A stretch of 30,515 nt of DNA from positions 1 to 30,515 of the forward strand of contig CAYQJD010000009.1 of assembly GCA_964417835.1 (NCBI GenBank), written 5' to 3'. Source of the stretch: UMGS1124 sp964417835 (lineage in GTDB: Bacteria > Bacillota_I > Bacilli_A > RF39 > UBA660). Position numbers and translations under genes: made by a program. The notes beneath the pieces are model-generated. The model did no database searches and was not told the origin of the DNA. It saw nothing but the letters and a program-made list of their open reading frames with translations. The number at the start of each line of letters is the position of its first letter. Within the stretch, counting starts at the first letter, position 1. Of this stretch, positions 7,837 to 15,377 are shown one piece after another.

Positions 7837-8376
7837 CTACTTTCTAAATGGCATTCCAAATCCACTTAATAATTCATAAGCTTCTTCGTTAGTTTTTGCA
7901 GTTGTAACAAAAACTATATCCATTCCTCTCAATTTTACTATATTATCAAATTCTATTTCAGGGAAAATTAACTGTTCCTTAATTCCTAAAGTATAATTTC
8001 CAAAACCATCAAAAGCTTTTGGAGAAACTCCTCTAAAATCTCTTACACGTGGTAAAGAAACTCTAATTAATTTTTCCATAAAATTATACATGTTTTCTCC
8101 TCTTAAAGTTACTTTAACTCCAATAGGTTGACCTTCTCTTAATTTGAAACCAGCTATAGATTTTTTAGCTTTAGTAATTATAGCTTTTTGACCTGTTATT
8201 GTTTCTAAATCATTTTTAGCTGCTTCTATAAATTTAGAGTCATGACTAGCATCTCCAACACCTATATTAACAACAATTTTTTCTAATTTAGGTACTTGCA
8301 TAATAGAACTATAATTAAATTTTTTCATTAAATCTTTTTTTATAGTATCATTATATAATTGTTTTAAATTATTCAT
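7837..8376 (-). CDS. rplE: Large ribosomal subunit protein uL5
   Basis: The 179-residue product contains PKLEKIVVNIGVGDA, the 5S rRNA-binding region GQKAIITKAKKSIAGFKLRE and SLPRVRDFRGVSPKAFDGFG, all standard for L5. L5 binds 5S rRNA and forms a bridge with S13. I place the start at ATG 8376 (MNNLKQLYND), 6-7 bases after AGGTG. A GTG at 8385 in the same frame would add three residues but has no better site. The gene overlaps the end of rplX by 8 bases. Confidence 0.96.
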   Translation of the reverse strand: MNNLKQLYNDTIKKDLMKKFNYSSIMQVPKLEKIVVNIGVGDASHDSKFIEAAKNDLETITGQKAIITKAKKSIAGFKLREGQPIGVKVTLRGENMYNFMEKLIRVSLPRVRDFRGVSPKAFDGFGNYTLGIKEQLIFPEIEFDNIVKLRGMDIVFVTTAKTNEEAYELLSGFGMPFRK

Positions 8377-8677
8377 TTTCTTCACCTACTTCTTTCTTAG
8401 TAGATTTCTTTGTTGTAGTTTTTTTCGTAGCTTTTGTTTTTGATTCTTTTTTTGAATTTTCAGCAATTACTTTTACATTAGATACATGAATTGGTGCTTC
8501 AACGCTTAAAATTCCACCAGTTTCATTAGTATTGTTAGGTTTCATATGTTTTTTTACTATATTTATACCTTCTACAATTACTTTATCTTTTTTCTTTAAT
8601 GTTAAAATAACTTTGCCTTCTTTACCCTTGTCTTTTCCAGCTAAAATTTTAACATTATCTCCAACTTTAACTTTCAT
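8369..8677 (-). CDS. rplX: Large ribosomal subunit protein uL24 with Lys/Thr-rich tail
   Basis: The 102-residue product has the KOW motif (KVGDNVKILAGKDKGKEGKV) and VEGINIVKKHMKPN. L24 initiates 50S assembly by binding the 5' end of 23S rRNA. The last 30 or so residues form a low-complexity tail of Lys, Thr and Ser (TKATKKTTTKKSTKKE) closing in GEENE. The C-terminal part of the usual fold seems to be replaced or extended by this tail. AGGAGGATAT precedes the ATG and overlaps the rplN stop. Confidence 0.95.
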   Translation of the reverse strand: MKVKVGDNVKILAGKDKGKEGKVILTLKKKDKVIVEGINIVKKHMKPNNTNETGGILSVEAPIHVSNVKVIAENSKKESKTKATKKTTTKKSTKKEVGEENE

Positions 8678-8685
8678 ATATCCTC

Positions 8686-9054
8686 CTATAATACGTCACT
8701 TGCTAGTGAAACAATTTTCATATAATCTCTATCACGTAATTCACGAGCTACTGGTCCTAAAACACGAGTTCCTACTGGACTTTTATCATCTTTTATTAAT
8801 ATTGCTGCATTATCATCAAATCTTATATAAGAACCATCTTTACGTCTTACACCTTCAACGCTTCTTACTATAACTGCTTTAACTACTTTACCTTTTTTTA
8901 CATTTGAATTAGGTATAGCTTTTTTTACAGAAGCTACAACTACATCTCCAATATTGCCATATTTTCTCTTACTACCGCCCAATACTCTAATAACCATTAG
9001 TTCACGAGCTCCAGAGTTATCAGCTACTTTTAATCTAGTTTGTTGTTGTATCAT
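8686..9054 (-). CDS. rplN: Large ribosomal subunit protein uL14
   Basis: This is a 122-residue L14 of normal length: MIQQQTRLKVADNSGARELM at the start, the GSKRKYGNIGDVVVASVK segment, and the C-terminal RVLGPVARELRDRDYMKIVS. L14 forms an intersubunit bridge and the RsfS contact site. AGGGAGGG lies 6 bases before the ATG. It lies between rpsQ and rplX, as usual. Confidence 0.97.
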   Translation of the reverse strand: MIQQQTRLKVADNSGARELMVIRVLGGSKRKYGNIGDVVVASVKKAIPNSNVKKGKVVKAVIVRSVEGVRRKDGSYIRFDDNAAILIKDDKSPVGTRVLGPVARELRDRDYMKIVSLASDVL

Positions 9055-9065
9055 AATAACCCTCC

Positions 9066-9326
9066 CTATAAGATTACAGCCTCTTTGATAACACTAACTA
9101 ATTCATATCTTTTAGTCTTTGATAATGGTCTAGTCATTGCTATCTTGACTGTATCTCCTACTTTTGCAATATTTTTTTCATCGTGAGCACGATATTTTTT
9201 TGAATATTTAACCATCTTATGGTATAAAGGATGTTTTCTGTGAGTTTCAACTAAAACAGTTATTGTCTTATCATTTTTATCACTTACAACACGTCCAACA
9301 AGTTCTGTTCTTTTAGTTTCTTTCAT
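9066..9326 (-). CDS. rpsQ: Small ribosomal subunit protein uS17
   Basis: The 86-residue product has the OB fold of S17: RTELVGRVVSDKNDKTITVL, then HPLYHKMVKYSKKYRAHDE and GDTVKIAMTRPLSKTKRYEL. It binds the 5' domain of 16S rRNA. The ATG overlaps the rpmC stop by one base (TAATG). It ends in TAG, 11 bases before the rplN start. Confidence 0.97.
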   Translation of the reverse strand: MKETKRTELVGRVVSDKNDKTITVLVETHRKHPLYHKMVKYSKKYRAHDEKNIAKVGDTVKIAMTRPLSKTKRYELVSVIKEAVIL

Positions 9327-9526
9327 TATTTCTCACTCCCATCATTTTTTTCTTTTAAAATAGTTTTCAATCTTGCTACTTCTTTTCTTAAATAATTAAT
9401 TCTATGAGGTTTCTCAAGAGTACCAGTAGCTTTTTTCATTCTTAATTCAAATAATTCAGTCTTATCTTCTAGAATTTTTTTATTAATATCTTCAACGGAC
9501 ATTTCTCTTATTTCACTAGTTTTCAT
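9326..9526 (-). CDS. rpmC: Large ribosomal subunit protein uL29
   Basis: This is a 66-residue two-helix L29 starting MKTSEIREMSVEDINKKI, with the conserved ATGTLEKPHRINYLRKEVAR segment. It lies at the tunnel exit, near L23. The start at 9526 fits the family; an in-frame start 15 bases upstream lies inside rplP and adds five residues not seen in relatives. GAGG lies about 10 bases ahead. The gene overlaps rplP by 11 bases. Confidence 0.95.
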   Translation of the reverse strand: MKTSEIREMSVEDINKKILEDKTELFELRMKKATGTLEKPHRINYLRKEVARLKTILKEKNDGSEK

Positions 9527-9950
9527 CTTTAGTAGCCTCACTTTCTTTCTTTACAAACTTAGTCTTAACACAAAGTTTATGACTAGCAAGTCTCAAAGCT
9601 TCACGGGCAACTTCTTCAGATACATCAGCAACTTCAAACATGATTTTACCTTTTTTTACAACTGCTGCCCATTCATTAACATTACCTTTACCTTTACCTT
9701 GACGAGTTTCTAAAGGTTTTTGTGTTCTAGCTAAATGTGGGAATATATTTATCCAAACTTTTCCTCCACGTTTCATATAACGAGTCATTGCTACACGAGC
9801 TGCTTCAATTTGCTTGGCAGTTACATAGCCGCCCTCTTTTGCTTCTAGACCGTAATCTCCAAAATGCAATTCTAGATTTCCTTTAGCTTTTCCGTCATAA
9901 GTTAATCTATGAGGTTTACGATATTTAGTTCTTTTTGGCATTAGTGGCAT
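9516..9950 (-). CDS. rplP: Large ribosomal subunit protein uL16
   Basis: The product has the signature MPKRTKYRKPHR, the GLEAKEGGYVTAKQIEAARV segment, and MKRGGKVWINIFPHL with RQGKGKGNVNEWAAVVK. L16 helps shape the A site and binds 5S rRNA regions. Three in-frame ATGs (9956, 9950, 9941) stand close together. I prefer 9950 (144 residues, MPLMPKRTKY), because GGAGG lies 9 bases ahead of it and relatives start a few residues before PKR. The gene overlaps rpsC by 26 bases. Confidence 0.94.
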   Translation of the reverse strand: MPLMPKRTKYRKPHRLTYDGKAKGNLELHFGDYGLEAKEGGYVTAKQIEAARVAMTRYMKRGGKVWINIFPHLARTQKPLETRQGKGKGNVNEWAAVVKKGKIMFEVADVSEEVAREALRLASHKLCVKTKFVKKESEATKDEN

Positions 9951-10599
9951 TACCATCAGCCTCCTTTACCTTTTTAGAAAGAATTTCTCCTTTATATATC
10001 CAAACTTTTATACCTATTTTACCATAAGTTGTATTAGCTTCACTTGTAGCATAATCAATATTTGCTCTAAGTGTATGTAATGGAACTGTACCTTCAGTAT
10101 ATCCTTCAGTACGAGCCATTTCTGCACCTGCTAATCTTCCAGAAACACTAGTTTTAATACCTTTAGCACCTGCTTTCATAGTATTTTTTATAGCTTTCTT
10201 TTGAACATTACGAAAATTAGCTCTATTTTCTATTTGTTTAGCAATAGAATCAGCAACTAATTGAGCGTTTAAATCAGGATTTTTTTCTTCAATTATAGTT
10301 ACATAAATTTCTTCATTAACAACTTTTCTTAAAGAACTTCTTAATTTTTCGATATCTTCTCCACCGCGTCCAATAATAACTCCAGGTTTTGCAGTATGAA
10401 TTTTAACTTCGACTTTATCTTTTTTTCTTTCAATATCAATTGAACTAACTGCAGCATCATTTAATGCTTTTAATAAATATTCACGGATTTTAATATCATT
10501 ATTTAACTTAACAGCATAATCCTTGTCAGCATACCAATTACTTTGCCAATCTTTATTAATACCAAGTCTTAATCCATTAGGATTTACCTTTTGTCCCAT
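9925..10599 (-). CDS. rpsC: Small ribosomal subunit protein uS3
   Basis: The 224-residue product starts MGQKVNPNGLRLGINKDW. It has the KH domain with KPGVIIGRGGEDIEKL and the C-terminal domain with GRLAGAEMARTEGYTEGTVP and TTYGKIGIKVWIYKGE. S3 lines the mRNA entry tunnel and supports helicase activity. AGGAGGC precedes the ATG. Length is normal. Confidence 0.97.
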   Translation of the reverse strand: MGQKVNPNGLRLGINKDWQSNWYADKDYAVKLNNDIKIREYLLKALNDAAVSSIDIERKKDKVEVKIHTAKPGVIIGRGGEDIEKLRSSLRKVVNEEIYVTIIEEKNPDLNAQLVADSIAKQIENRANFRNVQKKAIKNTMKAGAKGIKTSVSGRLAGAEMARTEGYTEGTVPLHTLRANIDYATSEANTTYGKIGIKVWIYKGEILSKKVKEADGNATNAKKN

Positions 10600-10601
10600 A
10601 A

Positions 10602-10946
10602 TTAAGCCTCCTTATTTCCATCACTAACTTTAACAGTTATATGACTAGTTCTTTTATCTCTTCTATCAACTTTTGAACGTGATCCAATCTTAGATCTTTT
10701 TAAAACAGGTCCAGGATTTATAAAACATTCAGAAACTACTAAATCATCCAAATTCATATTAAAATTATTTGTAGCATTAGCTATTGCAGAATTAAGAACT
10801 TTAATTATTAATCTGCTAGATTTAGTATTAGTATTTTTTAATATGTCAACTGCAACTGTAGCTTTTTTGCCTCTTATCAAATCAAGAGTCATTCTAGCTT
10901 TTCTTGGAGCTACCATTGCAGATTTATGTATTGCAAACGTTTCCAT
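10602..10946 (-). CDS. rplV: Large ribosomal subunit protein uL22
   Basis: The 114-residue product includes MVAPRKARMTLDLIRGKKA and the C-terminal beta-hairpin region GPVLKRSKIGSRSKVDRRDK, which reaches the exit tunnel and is the site of macrolide-resistance changes in other bacteria. The start at ATG 10946 has AGGAGG 8 bases ahead. A GTG at 10952 is in frame but lies too close to that site. Confidence 0.96.
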   Translation of the reverse strand: METFAIHKSAMVAPRKARMTLDLIRGKKATVAVDILKNTNTKSSRLIIKVLNSAIANATNNFNMNLDDLVVSECFINPGPVLKRSKIGSRSKVDRRDKRTSHITVKVSDGNKEA

Positions 10947-10958
10947 AATCACAACCTC

Positions 10959-11222
10959 CTACTTTTGTCCTGCATGTCCGCCAAATTTACGTGTTGGAGC
11001 AAATTCACCTAATTTATGTCCAACCATATCTTCAGTTACATAAACTGGAATAAATTCTTTTCCATTATGAACTGCTATTGTATGACCAACAAATTCAGGA
11101 AATATTGTTGAACGACGAGACCATGTTTTTACTACTTCTTTTTTATTAGATTCATTTAAACTTTTAACCTTTTTCATTAAGCTTTTATCAACAAAAGGTC
11201 CTTTTTTTATACTTCTTGCCAT
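10959..11222 (-). CDS. rpsS: Small ribosomal subunit protein uS19
   Basis: The 87-residue product starts MARSIKKGPFVDKSLMKKV and has TWSRRSTIFPEFVGHTIAVH and the C-terminal GHKLGEFAPTRKFGGHAGQK. S19 pairs with S13 in the 30S head. AGGAGAG lies 7 bases before the ATG. It follows rplB by 12 bases in the standard order. Confidence 0.97.
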   Translation of the reverse strand: MARSIKKGPFVDKSLMKKVKSLNESNKKEVVKTWSRRSTIFPEFVGHTIAVHNGKEFIPVYVTEDMVGHKLGEFAPTRKFGGHAGQK

Positions 11223-11234
11223 TTAAACACTCTC

Positions 11235-12065
11235 CTATTTCTTTTTCTTGCTGATAATTAATTTATCAGAAGCTTTCTTACTTTTACGTGTTTTTAATCC
11301 AAGAGCTGGTTTACCCCAAGGAGTAACAGGCCCTTTTCTACCAATTGGAGCACGCCCTTCTCCACCACCATGCGGATGATCATTTGGATTCATAACAGAT
11401 CCACGATTTGTAGGTCTAATTCCCATATGACGAGAACGTCCAGCTTTTCCAATATTTACTAATTCGTAATCTTCGTTTCCAACAACTCCTACAGTTGCCA
11501 TACAATTACCTAATACAAGTCTAGTTTCTCCACTTTGAAGACGAATCATTACATACTTACCTTCACGTCCCAAAATTTGAGCAGAAGCACCGGCTGAACG
11601 TGCTAGCTCAGCTCCATGGCCAGGTTTTAATTCTATATTATGAATTATTGTACCTACTGGAATATTTTTGATTTGCATAGCATTACCGATTTTTATGTCA
11701 ACCATTTCTCCACTTTCAACTATTGATCCAACTTTCAAATCTTTTGGTGCAATAATATATGCTTTTTCCCCATCTTTATATGTTAATAAAGCAATATTTG
11801 CACTACGATTTGGATCATACTCAATAGTTGTTACTCTTGCAGGAATACCAAACTTATTTCTTTTAAAATCAATTAAACGATATTTTCTTTTAGCACCGCC
11901 ACCTATATGTTGAACAGTCATTCTACCTTGATTATTTCTACCACCAGTCTTAGTCTTTTTAACTAACAAACTTTTTTCAGGAGTAGAAGTAGTTATTTCA
12001 TCATTTGTTAAAGTGCTCATTCCCCTACGACCATTAGTCGTTGGCTTATATTTTCTTATACCCAT
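11235..12065 (-). CDS. rplB: Large ribosomal subunit protein uL2
   Basis: The 276-residue product has the L2 landmarks: MGIRKYKPTTNGRRGMS at the start, GGRNNQGRMTVQHIGGGAKR, and the C-terminal NPNDHPHGGGEGRAPIGRK loop, whose His lies near the peptidyl-transferase centre. It ends in a Lys-rich tail (ISKKKK). I chose ATG 12065; a TTG two codons upstream is in frame. GGCGGTG is the ribosome binding site, a form that recurs in the secretion genes of this window. Confidence 0.97.
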   Translation of the reverse strand: MGIRKYKPTTNGRRGMSTLTNDEITTSTPEKSLLVKKTKTGGRNNQGRMTVQHIGGGAKRKYRLIDFKRNKFGIPARVTTIEYDPNRSANIALLTYKDGEKAYIIAPKDLKVGSIVESGEMVDIKIGNAMQIKNIPVGTIIHNIELKPGHGAELARSAGASAQILGREGKYVMIRLQSGETRLVLGNCMATVGVVGNEDYELVNIGKAGRSRHMGIRPTNRGSVMNPNDHPHGGGEGRAPIGRKGPVTPWGKPALGLKTRKSKKASDKLIISKKKK

Positions 12066-12079
12066 ATACAAACACCGCC

Positions 12080-12352
12080 TTACATTTCTATAGTAGACCC
12101 GTCAGCTAAAGTAACGATAGCCTTTTTATAAGTCTTAGTTTTACCAGTGTATTTACCAACTCTTTTATCTTTAGCTTTAGTATTTAAAGTATTTACACTT
12201 GTAACTTTTACATTAAATAAAGATTCAATAGCATTCTTTATTTGAGTTTTATTAGCTCTTTCATCAACTTTAAAAACAAATGTTTTTCCATTACTTGATA
12301 AATTTTGACTTTTCTCAGTTATAACTGGTGCAATAATAATATCTGTATTCAT
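12080..12352 (-). CDS. rplW: Large ribosomal subunit protein uL23
   Basis: The 90-residue product includes IIAPVITEKSQNL and the segment RANKTQIKNAIESLFNVKVT with VNTLNTKAKDKRVGKYTGK. L23 lies at the tunnel exit and is the docking site for trigger factor and SRP. The ATG overlaps the rplD stop by one base (TAATG), so translation is coupled. Confidence 0.97.
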   Translation of the reverse strand: MNTDIIIAPVITEKSQNLSSNGKTFVFKVDERANKTQIKNAIESLFNVKVTSVNTLNTKAKDKRVGKYTGKTKTYKKAIVTLADGSTIEM

Positions 12353-12975
12353 TATTTAAGCACCTCCTCTATATATTTAACTGCTGATTCATCTAATACT
12401 AAAGTATCAGCATTAACAATATCATAACAATTTATTTCATTAGCCATTATAACAGCACAATAACCTAAGTTTCTTGTAGCTAAATACAATTTTTCAGCAT
12501 CACTAGCGCTAATAAATAATATTTTTCCGGCTAAATTTAATTTTTTAACTAAATCTTTAATATCTTTAGTTTTATTACTATTCATATCTAAACTATCTAT
12601 AACAACTAATTCTTTATTCTTAGCTTTATATGTTAATGCAGAACGAATAGCAAGTCCTCTTTCCTTTTTATTCATTTTGAATGAATAATTTCTTGGAGTA
12701 ACTCCAAATACAATTCCACCGCCTCTATAATGAGGAGCACGAATTGTTCCTTGACGCGCATTACCAGTTCCTTTTTGTCTGTAAGGTTTTTTACCTCCAC
12801 CACTTACTTCAGAACGAGTTTTTGTTTTGTGAGTTCCTTGTCTTAAAGAAGCCATTTGCAAATCTAATGCTTTCTTTAAAACAATATCATTAGTTTCTAT
12901 ATTCCAAATATTATCATTAAGTTTAATATCACTAATTTTTTCACCATTAAGGTTAATAATATCTAATTTTGCCAT
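12352..12975 (-). CDS. rplD: Large ribosomal subunit protein uL4
   Basis: The 207-residue product has the extended loop with RQGTHKTKTRSEVSGGGKKP and RQKGTGNARQGTIRAPHYRG, followed by GGGIVFGVTPRNYSFKMNKK. L4 reaches the exit tunnel. In E. coli it also represses its own operon by binding the rpsJ leader; whether that holds here is unknown, but this operon does have a foldable leader. AGGAGATTTAAA precedes the ATG. Confidence 0.97.
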   Translation of the reverse strand: MAKLDIINLNGEKISDIKLNDNIWNIETNDIVLKKALDLQMASLRQGTHKTKTRSEVSGGGKKPYRQKGTGNARQGTIRAPHYRGGGIVFGVTPRNYSFKMNKKERGLAIRSALTYKAKNKELVVIDSLDMNSNKTKDIKDLVKKLNLAGKILFISASDAEKLYLATRNLGYCAVIMANEINCYDIVNADTLVLDESAVKYIEEVLK

Positions 12976-12998
12976 TTTAAATCTCCTTTCTTACTGAA

Positions 12999-13742
12999 TT
13001 AAGCTTCAGTAGTTTCCTCGATTTCTTTAGTTTCTTCTATAGTTTCAGAAATATTTTCTTCAACCTTTTCTTCTTTTACTGTTTCATACTTAATCAAATC
13101 TTTTGGGTCAACTTTCTTAGTATTTTTAACAGTAGATTTTATTAAAACTAATGAATTCTTTGCTCCAGGAACATTACCACTAACCAAAATATAATTATCC
13201 TCTAAATTAATATCAATAATTTCCAAATTTTGAATAGTAACAGTTTCACATCCCATGTGTCCTGCTAATTTTTTACCCTTTAATACTCTCATTGGTCTCA
13301 TTGTTCCCATAGAACCTGGTCTTCTATGATATCTAGATCCATGAGTTTCTGGTCCACGAGATTGATTATGACGTTTTATAACACCAGTAAAACCTTTACC
13401 TTTAGAAGTACCTGTAACGTCAACCTTTTCTCCAATTTCAAATGTGTCAGCCTTTAAAGCACTACCTAGTTCATAAGAAGTTACATCATCAACTCTTATT
13501 TCTTTTAAGAAGCGCTTAGGAGCAGCACCAGCTTTTTTTGCATGTCCTATTTCTGGTTTAGTAGAACGTTTTTCCTTTTTATCAACTATGCCTAATTGAA
13601 TAGCGTTATACCCATCATTTTCAACAGTCTTAATTTGAGTAATAACATTAGGTTCAACAGATATTACTGTAACAGGGATAACTCTACCGTCTTTTGTAAA
13701 CTTTTCAGTCATGCCGACTTTAAGTCCTAAGATTCCTTTCAT
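12999..13742 (-). CDS. rplC: Large ribosomal subunit protein uL3 with acidic C-terminal tail
   Basis: L3 starts 50S assembly and reaches the peptidyl-transferase centre. The core is clear: MKGILGLKVGMTEKF at the start and SKGKGFTGVIKRHNQSRGPE with GSMGTMRPMRVLKGKKLAGH. The product is 247 residues, against about 205-215 for the usual protein. The excess is a C-terminal tail from about residue 213, dominated by Glu, Ile, Thr and Lys (EEKVEENISETIEETKEIEE). Such an acidic tail is unusual on a basic rRNA-binding protein. The reading frame and codon use run through it without a break. Confidence 0.95.
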   Translation of the reverse strand: MKGILGLKVGMTEKFTKDGRVIPVTVISVEPNVITQIKTVENDGYNAIQLGIVDKKEKRSTKPEIGHAKKAGAAPKRFLKEIRVDDVTSYELGSALKADTFEIGEKVDVTGTSKGKGFTGVIKRHNQSRGPETHGSRYHRRPGSMGTMRPMRVLKGKKLAGHMGCETVTIQNLEIIDINLEDNYILVSGNVPGAKNSLVLIKSTVKNTKKVDPKDLIKYETVKEEKVEENISETIEETKEIEETTEA

Positions 13743-13756
13743 TTTCTTACCTCCAA

Positions 13757-14062
13757 TTATTTAGTTTCAATTTTAATGTCAACACCACTTGGAACATCTA
13801 AGTGAGTTAAAGCATCAATAACTTCCTTGCTAGGATCTTTTATGTCAATAAGTCTTTTATGAGTACGCATTTCAAATTGTTCTCTGCTATCTTTATATTT
13901 GTGAACAGCTCTTAATACAGTATACTTTTGAATTTCTGTAGGAAGAGGAATTGGCCCTGAAACAGTACCACCTATTCTTTTTATAGTTGTTACAATTTTT
14001 GATGCTGTATCATCAAGTACTTTATGATCATAAGCTTTTAATCTAATTCTAACTTTTGACAT
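13757..14062 (-). CDS. rpsJ: Small ribosomal subunit protein uS10
   Basis: The 101-residue product is typical S10: MSKVRIRLKAYDHKVLD, GPIPLPTEIQKYTVLRA, HKYKDSREQFEMRTHKRLID and DVPSGVDIKIE. S10 lies in the 30S head and binds NusB in antitermination. It is the first gene of the superoperon. GGGAGGAC lies about 8 bases before the ATG, and the leader upstream can fold. The stop is TAA. Confidence 0.97.
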   Translation of the reverse strand: MSKVRIRLKAYDHKVLDDTASKIVTTIKRIGGTVSGPIPLPTEIQKYTVLRAVHKYKDSREQFEMRTHKRLIDIKDPSKEVIDALTHLDVPSGVDIKIETK

Positions 14063-14187
14063 TTACAAATGTCCTCCCTTCGTTTATATCTTGTATAAAC
14101 ATAGCTCCGTTACGAATTTCCTCATAACTAGTCAGCAACGCTTCCTAGTGTATCAGCCACCTCGCACATCTTTGCCAGTTAAACACA
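14063..14187 (-). promoter_or_regulatory. 5' leader of the S10 operon with two hairpins
   Basis: About 125 bases lie between the probable transcription start and rpsJ, and the leader is less AT-rich than other gaps here. Two stems are visible. Bases 14127-14149 read on the minus strand as ACTAG GA AGC GTT GCT GA CTAGT: two short helices joined by facing GA steps that could form tandem sheared G-A pairs. Bases 14082-14100 form a 7-bp stem with a 5-base loop just ahead of the GGGAGG ribosome binding site. This suggests a regulatory leader, perhaps for L4 autocontrol as known for S10 operons. That role is inference. Confidence 0.55.
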
Positions 14188-14193
14188 ATTTCA

Positions 14194-14222
14194 ATTATAC
14201 CTTAATGATTTATAAATTGCAA
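14194..14222 (-). promoter_or_regulatory. Sigma-A-type promoter of the S10 operon
   Basis: On the minus strand, TTGCAA (14217-14222) and TATAAT (14194-14199) are separated by exactly 17 bases. The -10 is perfect and the -35 matches TTGACA at 5 of 6 positions. It points toward rpsJ. No second promoter of this quality is seen inside the ribosomal operon. Confidence 0.85.
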
Positions 14223-14331
14223 GTACTAAATTTCTTTTTTTTTATGAGCATTTTTTCTGAGTTTTATATTTTTTAGAATTTAATAAAAATATATAAAATA
14301 TTTATATCTTATCTATTTATAAAAAACTTAA

Positions 14332-14360
14332 TTTACACTATATTATATTAATGATATAAT
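14332..14360 (+). promoter_or_regulatory. Sigma-A-type promoter of the glycosyltransferase gene
   Basis: TTTACA (14332-14337) and TATAAT (14355-14360) are separated by 17 bases on the plus strand. The ribosome binding site AAGGAG (14370-14375) and the ATG follow so closely that the 5' leader would be only about 14 bases. The AT-rich stretch 14223-14331, between this promoter and the divergent rpsJ promoter, shows nothing else I can name. Confidence 0.75.
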
Positions 14361-14380
14361 TTTATATATAAGGAGTAAAA

Positions 14381-15319
14381 ATGAAATTAAGTATTATAAT
14401 ACCTGCATATAATGAAGAAGGTAATATTAATAAATTAAATAATGAACTAGTGAAAACACTAAAAGATTTACAATATGAATTAATTTATATTGATGATGGA
14501 TCGACTGATAAAACCATTGATATAATTAAAGAAATATATACTAAAGATGAGGAACATATAAAATATATTTCATTAAGTAGAAATTTTGGAAAGGATGCTG
14601 CAATATTTGCTGGATTAAGTAAAGCAAATGGTGAATATACATGCATAATTGATGCTGACTTACAACAAAATCCTAAATATATAATAAAGATGTTAGAATA
14701 TCTAGAAAAAAATCAAACAACAGATCAAATAGCAATGATAATGAAAAATAGAAAAAAAGAATCTTTTTTTAATAGATTTTTTAAAAAAAGATTCTATAAC
14801 ATAATAAACAGATTATCAGATATATCTTTTATAGATGGTGCAAGTGATTTTAGAATGTTTAGACAAAACGTTAAGGACTCTGTAATTAAATTGACAGAAA
14901 CCAATAGATTTACCAAAGGGATTTTTTCATGGGTAGGATTTAATACAGAATACATGTATTATAATGTTGAACAAAGATATAGTGGAAAAAGTAAATATAA
15001 CCAAAGAGAACAATTTAAATATGCTATTTCTGGAATAACTAGTTACTCTATAAAACCACTACAACTTTCTATTATAATTGGTGCAATTATATCTTTATTT
15101 TCACTAATTTATATATTAATTATTATTACAAAAGTCTTATTATTTGGAAAAGATACTCCTGGATATGCATCATTATTAGTAATGATATTATTTTTAGGAG
15201 GGCTACAATTAATATTTATTGGTATTATTGGATGTTATATTGGAAAGACTTATATTGAAACAAAAAAAAGACCACTTTATATTGAAAAAGAAACTAAAGG
15301 ATTTGATGAAATTCTTTAG
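14381..15319 (+). CDS. Membrane-anchored family 2 glycosyltransferase (GtrB/DPM1-like)
   Basis: The 312-residue protein is a GT-A fold glycosyltransferase that probably moves a sugar from a nucleotide donor to undecaprenyl phosphate on the cytoplasmic face. Visible motifs are IIIPAYNEEGNI (4-15), YIDDGSTD (36-43), NFGKDAAI (68-75), DADLQQNP with the metal-binding DXD at 91-93, and RYSGKSKY (199-206). Two transmembrane helices follow at about 227-252 and 261-288, the GtrB/YkcC/CsbB layout. It has its own promoter and terminator and no partner flippase or second transferase in the window. Lipid or wall polymer decoration is likely; the exact sugar cannot be told. Confidence 0.88.
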   Translation: MKLSIIIPAYNEEGNINKLNNELVKTLKDLQYELIYIDDGSTDKTIDIIKEIYTKDEEHIKYISLSRNFGKDAAIFAGLSKANGEYTCIIDADLQQNPKYIIKMLEYLEKNQTTDQIAMIMKNRKKESFFNRFFKKRFYNIINRLSDISFIDGASDFRMFRQNVKDSVIKLTETNRFTKGIFSWVGFNTEYMYYNVEQRYSGKSKYNQREQFKYAISGITSYSIKPLQLSIIIGAIISLFSLIYILIIITKVLLFGKDTPGYASLLVMILFLGGLQLIFIGIIGCYIGKTYIETKKRPLYIEKETKGFDEIL

Positions 15320-15329
15320 TTTCTTTTTT
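15285..15329 (+). terminator. Intrinsic terminator of the glycosyltransferase gene, probably bidirectional
   Basis: Bases 15285-15299 and 15314-15328 form a perfect 15-bp stem. The right arm itself ends in a run of T. The TAG stop (15317-15319) lies within the right arm, so the last codons of the gene build the hairpin. Read on the other strand it also ends in a T-rich arm, so it could stop transcripts coming from the converging virD4 gene. A weaker, purely A/T hairpin at about 15351-15373 followed by T7 on the minus strand may add to that. Confidence 0.75.
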
Positions 15330-15377
15330 ACATATTATTTATTTTAAAAAAATTAAATATTACTTAATTAATAATTT

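Noticed and set aside
11668..11913. Plus-strand open frames opposite rplB, virB6-like and other minus-strand genes
   Set aside because: They lie antisense to well-identified genes, lack ribosome binding sites and have no recognisable protein features.
14127..14149. A kink-turn in the S10 leader
   Set aside because: The GA steps face each other without the 3-base bulge a kink-turn needs, so I report only a helix with possible tandem G-A pairs.
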